DNA of 64,000 nucleotides from Holophagales bacterium UBA5704 (lineage in GTDB: Bacteria > Acidobacteriota > Thermoanaerobaculia > Multivoradales > UBA5704), in NCBI GenBank assembly GCA_002420005.1, contig DIHE01000171.1:164375-228374 (forward strand), given 5' to 3'. The notes under the pieces were generated by a model that was not told where the DNA came from, did no database searches, and worked only from the letters and a program-made list of their open reading frames with translations. Numbering within the stretch: the stretch's first letter is position 1; each line of letters starts with the position of its first letter. Of this stretch, positions 41,835-50,547 are shown in pieces. The position numbers and the translations under genes were made by a program.

Positions 41835-42070
41835 CAAACCCGCGGGCGGCGGCCCCATCCCAATCCACGCCCGGGTCGTGGCTACAAGCCGCGCGGAACA
41901 GAGCCACGCCGTGTGGAGCGGTCACACGCCGCATGGCAGGCCAAGGAGCGCGCCCTCCACCTTCCGCCGCCCGCGGCCGGCCGATCTCGCCCCGGCGGCC
42001 CGCCGCCGCCCCCTGGGAGCGCTGGCGTCTCGCCGGCATTCAAGAAGAATGGGCCGAAGGCCCGGCCTCT
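41835..42070. other. Non-coding gap with dispersed-repeat-like sequence
   Basis: With the dyad before it this makes a 304-bp gap. It holds no supported gene. GAGCGCTGGCGTCTCGCCGG (42018-42037) resembles a dispersed repeat common in several phyla whose translation reads like AG(V/E)(S/T)PA. No promoter recognised. Confidence 0.4.
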
Positions 42071-43420
42071 TCACTCCTCCCCGGCGGTGAAAGAAGGCGG
42101 CTCGGGCGCCGGGGTCCTCCAGTGGGCCTTGATGTAGCTCCGGAGCACCGCCGGCACGCCGAGATCCACCTGCCCCTTCTTGATGGCCTCCTCCAGGTCG
42201 CGCCAGACCTCGCGCATCTGCTCGCGGGAGGCCTCGCCACCGCCGTCGTCGTCCTGGGGCCTGAGCTCCTGCAGGGCGCGCCGGCAGACCTCGATCGCGT
42301 CCTGCTTCTGGCCGCGGCGCAGGTAGAAGCTAAGCAGATCGACGAGGTCGAGGAAGAAGTCCTTCATCATGCCATGTTCGAGGTCCCCGGCGATCACGTC
42401 ATGAAACAGGCGTTCCGCCTGCCGCGGAAACTGAAGGCGATCCATGATGCGGGCCGCGGTGAACCATCTCCGGAGCTGGATGAACGGCTCACGGAATTCC
42501 GCAAAAAGGCCTTCCTGAGCCTCAAATCTCATCATGGCTTCGCCTGGGGCGCCGATCTCTAAAAGGCAGTCAATCCGGATGCCTTCTGCGAACAGCGCAA
42601 GGCGAGGGTGTTCTGCCGGAATCAGTTCCAGGGCTCCCTCGACCAGCTGCAAGCTTTCAGCTGGGGCAACTTCAACCAAGGTGTAGGCGAGCTGTGCGAG
42701 AGTCCTGCTTTGCAGGAATATCTCCCCATTGGCTTCGAAGAGAGCGGCGGCGCGGCGCAGGATTTTGGCGGCTTCTTCCGGGTTGCCAAGATCAAACTCG
42801 ATCGCACCGCCGACGCAGAGTAACCTAGCCTCGGCGACGCCGTTCCTCAATCCATGCTTGCTGTGCTGGTCGCCCTTCTTGAGGGAGTCGCGGGCGGTGA
42901 GCCAATTTGCCTGCCGGCGCCGAGCATTCGCAATCTCTGCGCAACACTCGGCGCAGTAGTCATTCTTGATCTCGCTGGGATGGTCAGTTGCCGGGAGCTG
43001 GCCCGCAACCAGTAAGGCAAGTTGGAGGATCTCTTCGCTTTCCGTGGCCGTGCCCGCGGTGGTGCCGGCCTCCAAAAGCGTTTTGAGGAAGGGTAGTGTA
43101 TGGAGGTTGCGTGCGAGCCGGACTTTGTCCCGCCGGGCCTTCGGGCTCAACGGTCGGATGGCGGCCCAGGCCGCTTGTGCCTCCAGCCCTTCTGCCAACC
43201 GGATCTTTTCGTTAGAGAGGAAGTCGGCGAGGGTCCTCAGTGAGCCTGAAACTCTGATGCCTCCGAGGGCTTCCTGGGCGGCGATGGCGCGGACGGCCAG
43301 CAACCGGCAAGAGCGGCAATCGAGCAGGTGCGCGGCGGCCCGCTCTTCCTCGGCGGAAGTTGCTCTGCCGGCGAACAAATTGCGCAGGTCGGCGAGCGTG
43401 GCATGGATCTTTTCGAACAT
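42071..43420 (-). CDS. TPR-like protein with N-terminal HxxxCxxC zinc finger
   Basis: 449 aa. ATG 43420. The N-terminus MFEKIHATLADLRNLFAGRATSAEEERAAAHLLDCRSCRLLAVRAI contains H-x3-C-x2-C, the zinc-binding anti-sigma (ZAS/zf-HC2) motif; there is no membrane helix. The rest is helical repeat: NARRRQANWLTARDSLKKGDQ, GNPEEAAKILRRAAALFEANGE, PRQAERLFHDVIAGDLEHG, YLRRGQKQDAIEVCRRALQEL. It may be a soluble anti-sigma-like or signalling adaptor whose TPRs bind a ligand. The upstream gene on the same strand (124 bp away) encodes a 50-aa secreted peptide. The local GC of the middle part is lower than its neighbours. Confidence 0.72.
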   Translation of the reverse strand: MFEKIHATLADLRNLFAGRATSAEEERAAAHLLDCRSCRLLAVRAIAAQEALGGIRVSGSLRTLADFLSNEKIRLAEGLEAQAAWAAIRPLSPKARRDKVRLARNLHTLPFLKTLLEAGTTAGTATESEEILQLALLVAGQLPATDHPSEIKNDYCAECCAEIANARRRQANWLTARDSLKKGDQHSKHGLRNGVAEARLLCVGGAIEFDLGNPEEAAKILRRAAALFEANGEIFLQSRTLAQLAYTLVEVAPAESLQLVEGALELIPAEHPRLALFAEGIRIDCLLEIGAPGEAMMRFEAQEGLFAEFREPFIQLRRWFTAARIMDRLQFPRQAERLFHDVIAGDLEHGMMKDFFLDLVDLLSFYLRRGQKQDAIEVCRRALQELRPQDDDGGGEASREQMREVWRDLEEAIKKGQVDLGVPAVLRSYIKAHWRTPAPEPPSFTAGEE

Positions 43421-43544
43421 TTGACAGTTCCGTGGTGGGGCGCGATCTGGGCGGTAAGAAGAGATTCGTGAAATGCAGGTCCCTCGTAGTATAGCCGGAA
43501 AGAGCGGAGCCGCAACCCGAGCGGCCCCGCCATTGAGAGTGGAT

Positions 43545-43697
43545 TTAGCCGAGAGGGTCCCAGCTACTTCCGCGGTCAGTGGTTGCGGGCGCGGGTGTGG
43601 TGAGGCCGTGAGGGTCCCAGCCACTTCCGGCGTCGCTTTGGGAGGCGGCGGAGAACGATGCGATGAGATAAAGCACGAGCAGAGCCAAGCGAATCAT
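43545..43697 (-). CDS. 50-aa secreted peptide with duplicated GSxWDPxG motif
   Basis: ATG 43697 preceded by AAGGGA 7 nt upstream. Signal peptide MIRLALLVLYLIASFSAAS, then SGSGWDPHG-like and RGSSWDPLG separated by a Thr/Pro/Ala linker (LTTPAPATTD); the second copy is the exact C-terminus. At DNA level the copies read GGAAGTGGCTGGGACCCTC and GGAAGTAGCTGGGACCCTC. Same architecture as the 55-aa peptide at 32783-32950 (signal peptide, two copies of x-DP-x-G), without Cys. Precedes the zinc-finger/TPR gene. Function unknown; a processed signal released as two near-identical short peptides is one reading. Confidence 0.6.
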   Translation of the reverse strand: MIRLALLVLYLIASFSAASQSDAGSGWDPHGLTTPAPATTDRGSSWDPLG

Positions 43698-43845
43698 GGC
43701 TTTTCCCTTTCGGGGGACGGAGGACCGCGCGGGCGGAATTGCCCGTGGAAATCATGTCCCTCGGGTCGGAGTGTCTGCCTTTCTCCGGCCGGAGGACAAG
43801 CGTGTGCCGTGGCGAGCCAGGAGCATGGCGGAAAGGAAAGCGAGA

Positions 43846-44406
43846 ATGGAGCAGCTCGAAATACCAACGTTGGAGACCGAACGTTTATTTTTGCGGCCTT
43901 TGCGCAGGGCGGATCTCGACGAATACGTAGCACTGAACCAGGACCCGGAGGTCGTGCGGTATCTGGGCGCCGGCCTGGAGGTGTGGGATCGCGGGCGGGC
44001 GTGGCGGCATCTGGCGTTTCTGCAGGGTCACTGGCAGCTCGCGGGCACCGGCATGTGGGCGTTGGAGCTCAAGGAGACCGGGTCGTTCGTGGGGGTGGTG
44101 GGGTTCAGCGAGCCGGAGGGTTGGCCGGGCTTCGAGCTGGCCGGCAAGCTGGCGCGGCGGTGGTGGGGGCTGGGCCTGGCCGGCGAAGCGGCGCGGGCGG
44201 CACTGGTCTACGCCTTCGAGGTGCTCGGCAAGGAGCGGGTGATCAGTCTCGTCCATCCGGAGAATGAGGCCTCGCGGCGGCTCGTCGAGCGCCTCGGGGA
44301 GCGGCTGATCGACCGCATCGACCATTGCGGTTGGGAGAGATTGCTCTATGGAATCGACCGGGAGAGCTTCATCGCGCCGCCGGCACCGGCGGGTGGGGCA
44401 TCATGA
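43846..44406 (+). CDS. GNAT family N-acetyltransferase, RimJ/RimL type
   Basis: 186 aa from ATG 43846 (AAAGGAAAG upstream; ATG 43825 in frame is less likely). Acetyl-CoA dependent N-acetylation of a protein N-terminus or small molecule. IPTLETERLFLRPLRRADLDEYVALNQDPEVVRYLG is the typical start; ELAGKLARRWWGLGLAGEAARAALVYAFEVLG is the acetyl-CoA pyrophosphate loop (Q/R-x-x-G-x-G/A variant) and VISLVHPENEASRRLVERLG the C-terminal motif. Divergent from the 50-aa peptide gene across 148 bp. Confidence 0.87.
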   Translation: MEQLEIPTLETERLFLRPLRRADLDEYVALNQDPEVVRYLGAGLEVWDRGRAWRHLAFLQGHWQLAGTGMWALELKETGSFVGVVGFSEPEGWPGFELAGKLARRWWGLGLAGEAARAALVYAFEVLGKERVISLVHPENEASRRLVERLGERLIDRIDHCGWERLLYGIDRESFIAPPAPAGGAS

Positions 44407-44472
44407 GCAACACCTGTAGCTCACCCGCACGCCCCGCACGCTCGCCATCCGCGCGTCTTTCTCTGGAAGGAG

Positions 44473-44478
44473 TATAAT
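44473..44478 (+). promoter_or_regulatory. -10 box TATAAT before the propeller gene
   Basis: Consensus TATAAT; predicted leader is about 23 nt and contains the AAGGAGG Shine-Dalgarno for ATG 44508. The -35 region is not recognisable. Confidence 0.5.
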
Positions 44479-44507
44479 GCCGGAATACTGAGCGCGAAGG
44501 AGGCCCC

Positions 44508-47500
44508 ATGCGCCGCAGTGCCGCCGCAACTCTTCTATGTCTTCTTCTTGCCTCCGCCCCTCTGGTGGCCAGCCCTGTGACTCTTCTCTCCCGGGCCGAT
44601 CCTGCCCGCGCCTCCCACACCCCGGGAGGGCGGAGCGGGGTCGAAGCGTTGAGCGCCGACGGCCGCTACGTGGTCTTCCAGACCGCCGCAGACAACCTCC
44701 TCGCCGGGTTGACCGACACCAACCAGAAGAAGGACGTCTTCTTCCAGGACCGGATCACCGGAACCACCGTCCTGGTCAGCCATGTGGCGGGCGACCTCAC
44801 GAGGGCCGGCGCCGGCGAGTCGTTGGATGCATCGATCAGCAGTGACGGCCGCTGGGTCGCGTATCGGAGCTCGGCGCCCGACCTTGTCGCCGGGCAGGTG
44901 GAAGAGGAGCTCCAAGGCTACAGCGACTTCCACGATGTCTTCCTCTGGGACCGGGACACCGGCGTGACCACCCTGGTGAGCCATCAAGAAGGCCTGCCCA
45001 CGACGGCGGCGAACGAATGCTGGACGGAGCGGCCTGCGATCAGCGCCGATGGCAGCCGGATTGTCTTCCTGAGCGAGGCCAGGGACCTCGTGGCGAGCCA
45101 GGCCGACGATTTCCGGTCGGTCGACGCCTTCCTGTACGACCGCGCCACCGGCACCAACATTCTGGTTTCGCACGTCAGTGGCAGCGCCACGTCCACGGCG
45201 CGCTCCGCCTTCCTCTCCAATCTCAGCGCCGACGGGCGCTGGGTGGTCTACGGGAGCGTCGCCACCAACCTGGTGGCCGGACAGGTCGATGCGAGTGGAA
45301 CGGCGGACGTCTTCCTCTACGACTCCAGTACCGGCATCAACCTCCTGGTGAGCCACGCCGCCGGAGCGCCGGTCACTGCCGGCAATGCCTCTTCCATCGA
45401 CACCTCCTTTTATCCAGATCTCCCCCTGCAGGTGAGCACCGACGGCCGCTGGGTTGCGTTCGCCAGCCTCGCCACCAATCTGATGGCCGGGCAGACCGAG
45501 GGCGGCAGCGCCACCAGGGACGTTTTTCTCTACGATCGCGCCACCGGGGCCAACACCCTGGCCAGCCACTCTGCCGCTGCGGCCACCACGGCCGGGAACC
45601 AAGGATCGACATACCCCCTATTGAGCGCCGATGGTCGCCACCTTGCCTTTTTCAGCTATGCGACCGATCTGGCCCCGGGTGGGGGGAGCATCTTTGGGGA
45701 GATCTATACCTATGACCGCCTCACCGGCATCAACACGCGGGTCAACCGGCTGGGCGATGAGCCTGGCAACGGCAACATGCCGCCATTCCTCGCCATGAGC
45801 GCGGATGGCTCCTTCATCGGCTTCCTGAGCTTTGCCACCAATCTGGTGGCCGGCCAGGTCGATCCCTTTTTCACCCAGGATGCCTTTCTCTGGTCGCGGG
45901 CGACGGGTACGGTCTCTCTGGTGACCCGCTCCCCCGACTCCGCCACGACCGCGGCCGCTGCGCCCTGTTGCGGAAGCGCCTGGGAGAATCTGCGGATCAG
46001 TGCCGATGGAAGCTGGGTTGCGGTGGCGAGCCTCTGCACCAGTCTGGTCGCCGGCATCAACGACCTCAACGCGAAGGAAGATGTCTTCCTGTACGAACGG
46101 GCGACCGGAGTGAATCGGCTGGTCACGGTGCGCGGCGGCGTGATCTCGGCGTCGGCTGGCGGCAACCTTGCAGAAAACAACGGGACGGTGATGAGCAACG
46201 ACGGCCGATACGCCGTGTTCCCAGTGTGGCCGCCAACCTGCCGGGGGCGTCGCAGGACGACAACAACGAGATCGACGTTTTCCTTCACGACCGTGTTTCC
46301 GGGGACATCACCTTGGTGAGCCACGCGAGCAGCGGCACCTCGACGACCGGGAACGGCCGTTCCGACGACCCCATTCTGAGCACCGACGGCAGTGTCGTCG
46401 TGTTCACGAGCCGCGCGACCAACCTGTTGCCCGATCCGGTGGGGGGAGGCGTGCAGCTCTTTCTGTACGATCGGAGGAACCGGAGAGCCACCTTGATCAG
46501 CCACGCCGCCACCTCCCCTTCGAGCGGGGTTTTGGGTGGGATCTTGGGGGGCGGGCACCACTCGGTCAGCGGTGACGGCCGCTGGGTCGCCTTCGCCAGC
46601 AAAGCCGACGACCTGATCGCCGGTCAGGTGGAGGCCAACGCCGGAGGGGACGTCTTTCTTTTCGACCGGGCGACCGGCGCGAACACCTTGGTGAGCCATG
46701 CCGGCTTTTCTTCCACGCAGACGGGGAACGGGCCCTCCACCGCGCCGGCGATCAGCGGCGATGGGCGCTACATCGCCTTCGAGAGCAGCGCGTCAGACCT
46801 GGCGGCGGGCCAGACGGGTGCCGGCAGCATTTTTGTGTACGACCGGGTTGCCGGGATCACGACGCGGGTGAGCGCCTCGGGCGGCAACCCCCTGGCGATC
46901 AGCGCCGACGGCCGCCTGATCGTGTTCGCCAGCGGCGCCACGAACGTCGTTCCGGGGCAGGTGGATACGAATGCAGCCTCCGACGTCTTCCTCTGGGACC
47001 GGGCCGCCGGAACGACCACGTTGGTCAGCCACACACCTGCGGCGCCCACGACGACGGGAAACGCCGCGTCGAGCCTGGACTCCTTGTCGCCCGTCGCGTC
47101 CGTCATCAGCGCGGACGGGCGCTGGATCACCTTCTACAGCGAGGCGACCGATCTGGTGGTGGGCCAGACCGGGAACCGGGCCGTCTTTCTCTTTGACCGC
47201 TTCTCCGGAGCCGTGACCCTGGTGAACGGGTCGGCCGCCACGGAGACCGTCTTCCACAACGGCTACCAGCCGGTGATCAGTGCAGACGGCCGGTTCGTCG
47301 CCTTCGCCCGGACCCCGGGTTCCACCGGCTGCTTCCTCCATGACCGGATCACCGGCACCACGTCTCTCGTCTCACATCTGCCCTCCTCCGAAGTCCTCGG
47401 CGGCGCCTGCTCGGGACCCCGGCTGAGCGCCGACGGATCCAGCGTTGGCTTCTCCAGTGGGGCCTCCAACCTCGTGGCGGATGACCTGAACGAGGCCGAG

Positions 47501-47902
47501 GACGCCTTTCTCCATGTCAACCCATCCCCCGGCCGCGACTTCTACACTCTGCCTCCCTGCCGGCTCGTGGACACCCGCCTCGGCCAGGGGCCGGCGCTGG
47601 CTTCGGGTGTCAAACGGGCGTTCCTCGCCCACGGGGTCTGCGGTATCCCGGCGACGGCGCGGGCGATCGCGGCCAACATCACCGTCGTTCAACCTGCGGC
47701 GGGCGGTTATCTGGCTGTGCAGGCGGGCGATGCCGCCGACCTGGAGACCAGCCCTCTCATTTTTTCCGCCGGGCAGGTGAGGTCCAACAGCGCGATCGTC
47801 TCCCTGGCCTACGACGGCACCGGGACCCTCGCCGTGACACCCTTCCTGGCGGGCGCCGGTGTGGTTCATGTGGTCGTCGACGTGAGCGGCTGGTTCGAAT
47901 GA
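44508..47902 (+). pseudogene. Secreted 16-repeat propeller protein with PCRxxDTR module, broken by one frameshift
   Basis: Signal peptide MRRSAAATLLCLLLASAPLVAS, then 16 repeats of a PD40/WD40-like unit, (I/L)SADGRWVAF-x-S-x-ATNLVAGQ-...-DVFLYDRATGxxTLVSH. The first frame (44508-46319) covers repeats 1-9; at about 46220 the sequence TTCCCAGTGTGG lacks one base relative to the repeat consensus (expected F-A-S-V) and the reading continues in another frame to 47902. The last 120 residues (FYTLPPCRLVDTR ... CGIPATARAIAANITVV ... VVVDVSGWFE) are the module shared with three other proteins here. Everything after the shift is well conserved, so a recent mutation or a sequencing error is likely. Probably extracellular binding protein. 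Confidence 0.78.
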
Positions 47903-47914
47903 AGATCCGAGCCT

Positions 47915-48436
47915 TCATGACCGGCGCAGCGCCACCCGCACGGTGACGGCGAAGGTGACAGTTTTTCCGTCGGTTCGGGTGAGGCCGTCGAGGTCCGAGG
48001 CGCGCTGGTCGGCGGAGAGGTCGAGGTGCAGGCGGGGGCTCACGGGGAGGTCGGCGCCGAGGCGGGCGATGTAGACGGCGCTGGAGAAGTTGCCCGCGAG
48101 GTTGGTGGAGTAGAACACGCCGGCTCCGACCGCGGCGTACAAGCGGTCGCCCACCACGATCAGGCCCTGCGGCGACCAGGCCTCCTCGCCGGAGCCGCCG
48201 AAGCCGTTGGGGAAGAACTCCAGGTCGGCTTGCAGCTTGAGGGGCCGGTAGAGGACGAGCTGGTAGGAGACGAGCGCCGCAAGGTCGTTCGTGGCGCCCC
48301 CGAGGGGTTCGTCCCGGATCTGGGCCAACGGCCGCCAGACGTGCATCCCCAGACCGAGGCGGTGCTCGATCGCCGCAGCCGGCACCGTGGCCAGGAAGAG
48401 AGCCAGGCCCAGCCCCCAGAGGTGTGGCGCCTTCAT
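47915..48436 (-). CDS. Probable small outer-membrane beta-barrel protein
   Basis: 173 aa. Signal peptide MKAPHLWGLGLALFLATVPAAA, then alternating hydrophobic strands: HRLGLGMHVWRPLAQI, ALVSYQLVLYRPLKLQADLEFF, GLIVVGDRLYAAVGAGVFYSTN, SSAVYIARLGADLPVSPRLHLDLSAD, and a last strand KTVTFAVTVRVALRRS. Eight or so strands fit an OmpW/OmpA-like barrel, though the terminal residue is not aromatic. Stop is 12 bp from the convergent propeller gene. Confidence 0.65.
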   Translation of the reverse strand: MKAPHLWGLGLALFLATVPAAAIEHRLGLGMHVWRPLAQIRDEPLGGATNDLAALVSYQLVLYRPLKLQADLEFFPNGFGGSGEEAWSPQGLIVVGDRLYAAVGAGVFYSTNLAGNFSSAVYIARLGADLPVSPRLHLDLSADQRASDLDGLTRTDGKTVTFAVTVRVALRRS

Positions 48437-48468
48437 CGGGGGGTCCCGGCGTCCACCATATCAGCTGT

Positions 48469-48493
48469 GCCCCCGGAGGGTCACCCCGGGGGC
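48469..48493 (-). terminator. Hairpin downstream of the metalloprotease gene
   Basis: Perfect 8-bp stem GCCCCCGG/CCGGGGGC with a 9-nt loop, 12 bp after the stop at 48505; no T-tract. Confidence 0.45.
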
Positions 48494-48504
48494 TGTATCT
48501 CCCT

Positions 48505-50532
48505 TTACGGTGCGTAATACCCGGTGACGTCAAGCGCCACGTGAACCGTGCCGCCCGAGCCGTTCAAGACCTTGACGGTGCCGGCGCCGTCGGTGGACAG
48601 CATCAGCGTGGCGTTGTTGGCGAGGATCTCGCCGGTCTGGAAGGTCATGGTGGCGGCGCCCAGGAAGAAGGCGTTGCCAGGATCGACGCTCAGATAGCCG
48701 CTCACCGTGGGGTTGATGATGGTGACGTTGGTCATGATCGCCACCGCGTTGGCGGGCACGCCGCAGCTCCCGATGACGGTGAAATTGCGCTCGGCGTTCG
48801 CCGCGAAGATCGGGCCGCCGGTGGGGCCGTTGGCGTTGCGCGTGTCGAACACCCGGCACGGGGTCAGCGTGTAGAAGTCGGTCACCGCAGGGGGCGGGGT
48901 ATAGAAGTAGGCGTTCGCCTTGGTGACGTTGCCGCCGTCCGGATTGGTCACCACCACGCCGACCGGGCCGGTGGTGTGAGCCGGCGCGGTCACCGTGAGG
49001 CGCGAGGAGCTGTTGAACGTCACCGCCAGGCTGGTGCCGCCGAGGGAGACCGTGGCACCGTTCTGGAAGTTGGCGCCGTTGATCGCCACCGAGGTGCCTC
49101 CGGCCGTCGTCCCGGTGTTCGGGGAGAGACCCGAGACGGAGGGCGGAGGGATCGCCGGGAAGACGCAAACACCGATTTTCGGCGTCAGAATGCCGGTGAT
49201 CAGATCGACGGTGCGGGGATGGAAGACTTTTGATTTGGCGCAACCGGTGAGGACGTGGCAGTAGCTCATCAACGTACCGCGGACGTTGGCGACGCCGTTG
49301 ATCGTGGTGGCTGCCGGGCAGGAGTTGCAGGCCAACGCGCCGTCGATGGCCAGGACCTCGCACTGCGCGCCGCATTGCGTGACACAGTTGAACAACGCGG
49401 AGTTGAGGGTCGCGGCACAGGTGTCGATCGGAGGAATGTAGCCGTTGGGATCGTGGGTGTGCGGCGAGCCGAAGTTGTGGCCCAGCTCGTGGCCGACGAC
49501 GGCGGCGTCGTCCGCCGCGGTGGCGAACGAGGCGAGAAAGACCTGGGTGAAGCTGTAGCCCTGGGTGGTGCTGCAAAGGCCGTTGCGCCGGGCGATCCCC
49601 GAGCTGTTCGTCACCGTGGCCGTCTTGCCGGAGAGCATCATCGCGAGGCCGCGGGTGACGGCGCCGTAGTTGGCGCTCCAATAATTGGCAAATTCGTTGA
49701 GATGGTTCATGTCCGCCGGGCTTCCCGTCACCGTGTAGGGGTCCGCGGTCGTCGAGACGCGCAGGAAGGTCGTCCCCTGGAGAAGGCGGATGTTCAGGTC
49801 CCGTTCATAGATGACGTTGAGCGCCGCGAACAGGGCCGCCAGGTAGTTGGTCGCACTGGTGGTGTTGTTCGAGAACTTGAGGAGCAACAGCTCGTTGTCG
49901 GTGTCCACCGCGACCGTCACGGTGTGGAGCGAGCCGATGACGGCCTCGAACAGCGGCCGGGTGCGCGGCTCCTCCGGCTGGTCGGCGAGGAGCGGCTCGG
50001 CGTCCGAGGCGCCGCAGGTCCAGGAGAGGGGAGGGGCGGCGGTGCCCTCTGCGGCCTCGGAGTCCTCCGGCACGGTGACCAGGTGGCCGCGGCCCTGCGC
50101 CGCCCGGGGGTACGGGCGGAGCACGAACGAGCCGGCGGGGGAGAGGGCGAGCCCCTGGAAGGTGCCGGTGTCCGGGTCCACGCCGAGGAAGATGCGGGTC
50201 TCGGGATCGCCGAGGACCGCGCCGCGGAAGAAGGCCAGACGTGAGCGGGGAACCTCGGTCTGGAGATCCCCTTCAACCTTCCAGAGGCGGGCCTCGGGGG
50301 CGTAGACGTCGAAGCGGGTGACCAGCAGGTCCTCGCGCTCGCCGGGAGCCACCGGCCAGTCGGCGATCTCGACGGACGCTCCCGCCGCCACCCGCATGAG
50401 AGCCGGCGCGAGGGCTGCGCCGAAGGTGACGACCTCGGCGCGTGCGCCCCGGCCGTCGGCGGAGACCGCCGCCGCGGGGAGCAGCATCAGAAAGACGACC
50501 AAGGCTCCGGTGCCGCGGCGTGCGGTCTGCAT
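48505..50532 (-). CDS. Secreted metzincin metalloprotease with IPT/TIG and PCRxxDTR domains
   Basis: 675 aa. Signal peptide MQTARRGTGALVVFLMLLPAAAVSA. About 30-190 is a propeptide-like part; about 205-455 the reprolysin-like (M12B) protease with VGHELGHNFGSPHTHDPNG, zinc ligands His348, His352 and His358, and GTLMSYCH as the Met-turn; several Cys pairs surround it. One IPT/TIG Ig-like domain follows (VSGLSPNTGTTAGGTSVAING), then the C-terminal module FYTLTPCRVFDTR ... CGVPANAVAIMTNVTII ... VALDVTGYYAP. Extracellular protein degradation is expected. It follows its paralogue by 15 bp with AAGGAG before ATG 50532. Confidence 0.87.
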   Translation of the reverse strand: MQTARRGTGALVVFLMLLPAAAVSADGRGARAEVVTFGAALAPALMRVAAGASVEIADWPVAPGEREDLLVTRFDVYAPEARLWKVEGDLQTEVPRSRLAFFRGAVLGDPETRIFLGVDPDTGTFQGLALSPAGSFVLRPYPRAAQGRGHLVTVPEDSEAAEGTAAPPLSWTCGASDAEPLLADQPEEPRTRPLFEAVIGSLHTVTVAVDTDNELLLLKFSNNTTSATNYLAALFAALNVIYERDLNIRLLQGTTFLRVSTTADPYTVTGSPADMNHLNEFANYWSANYGAVTRGLAMMLSGKTATVTNSSGIARRNGLCSTTQGYSFTQVFLASFATAADDAAVVGHELGHNFGSPHTHDPNGYIPPIDTCAATLNSALFNCVTQCGAQCEVLAIDGALACNSCPAATTINGVANVRGTLMSYCHVLTGCAKSKVFHPRTVDLITGILTPKIGVCVFPAIPPPSVSGLSPNTGTTAGGTSVAINGANFQNGATVSLGGTSLAVTFNSSSRLTVTAPAHTTGPVGVVVTNPDGGNVTKANAYFYTPPPAVTDFYTLTPCRVFDTRNANGPTGGPIFAANAERNFTVIGSCGVPANAVAIMTNVTIINPTVSGYLSVDPGNAFFLGAATMTFQTGEILANNATLMLSTDGAGTVKVLNGSGGTVHVALDVTGYYAP

Positions 50533-50547
50533 GGTGTGTCGCTCCTT

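Noticed and set aside
43421..43624. N-terminal extension of the zinc-finger/TPR frame to 517 aa
   Set aside because: It runs through the peptide gene in another frame and has no family similarity; ATG 43420 starts a normal ZAS-like N-terminus.
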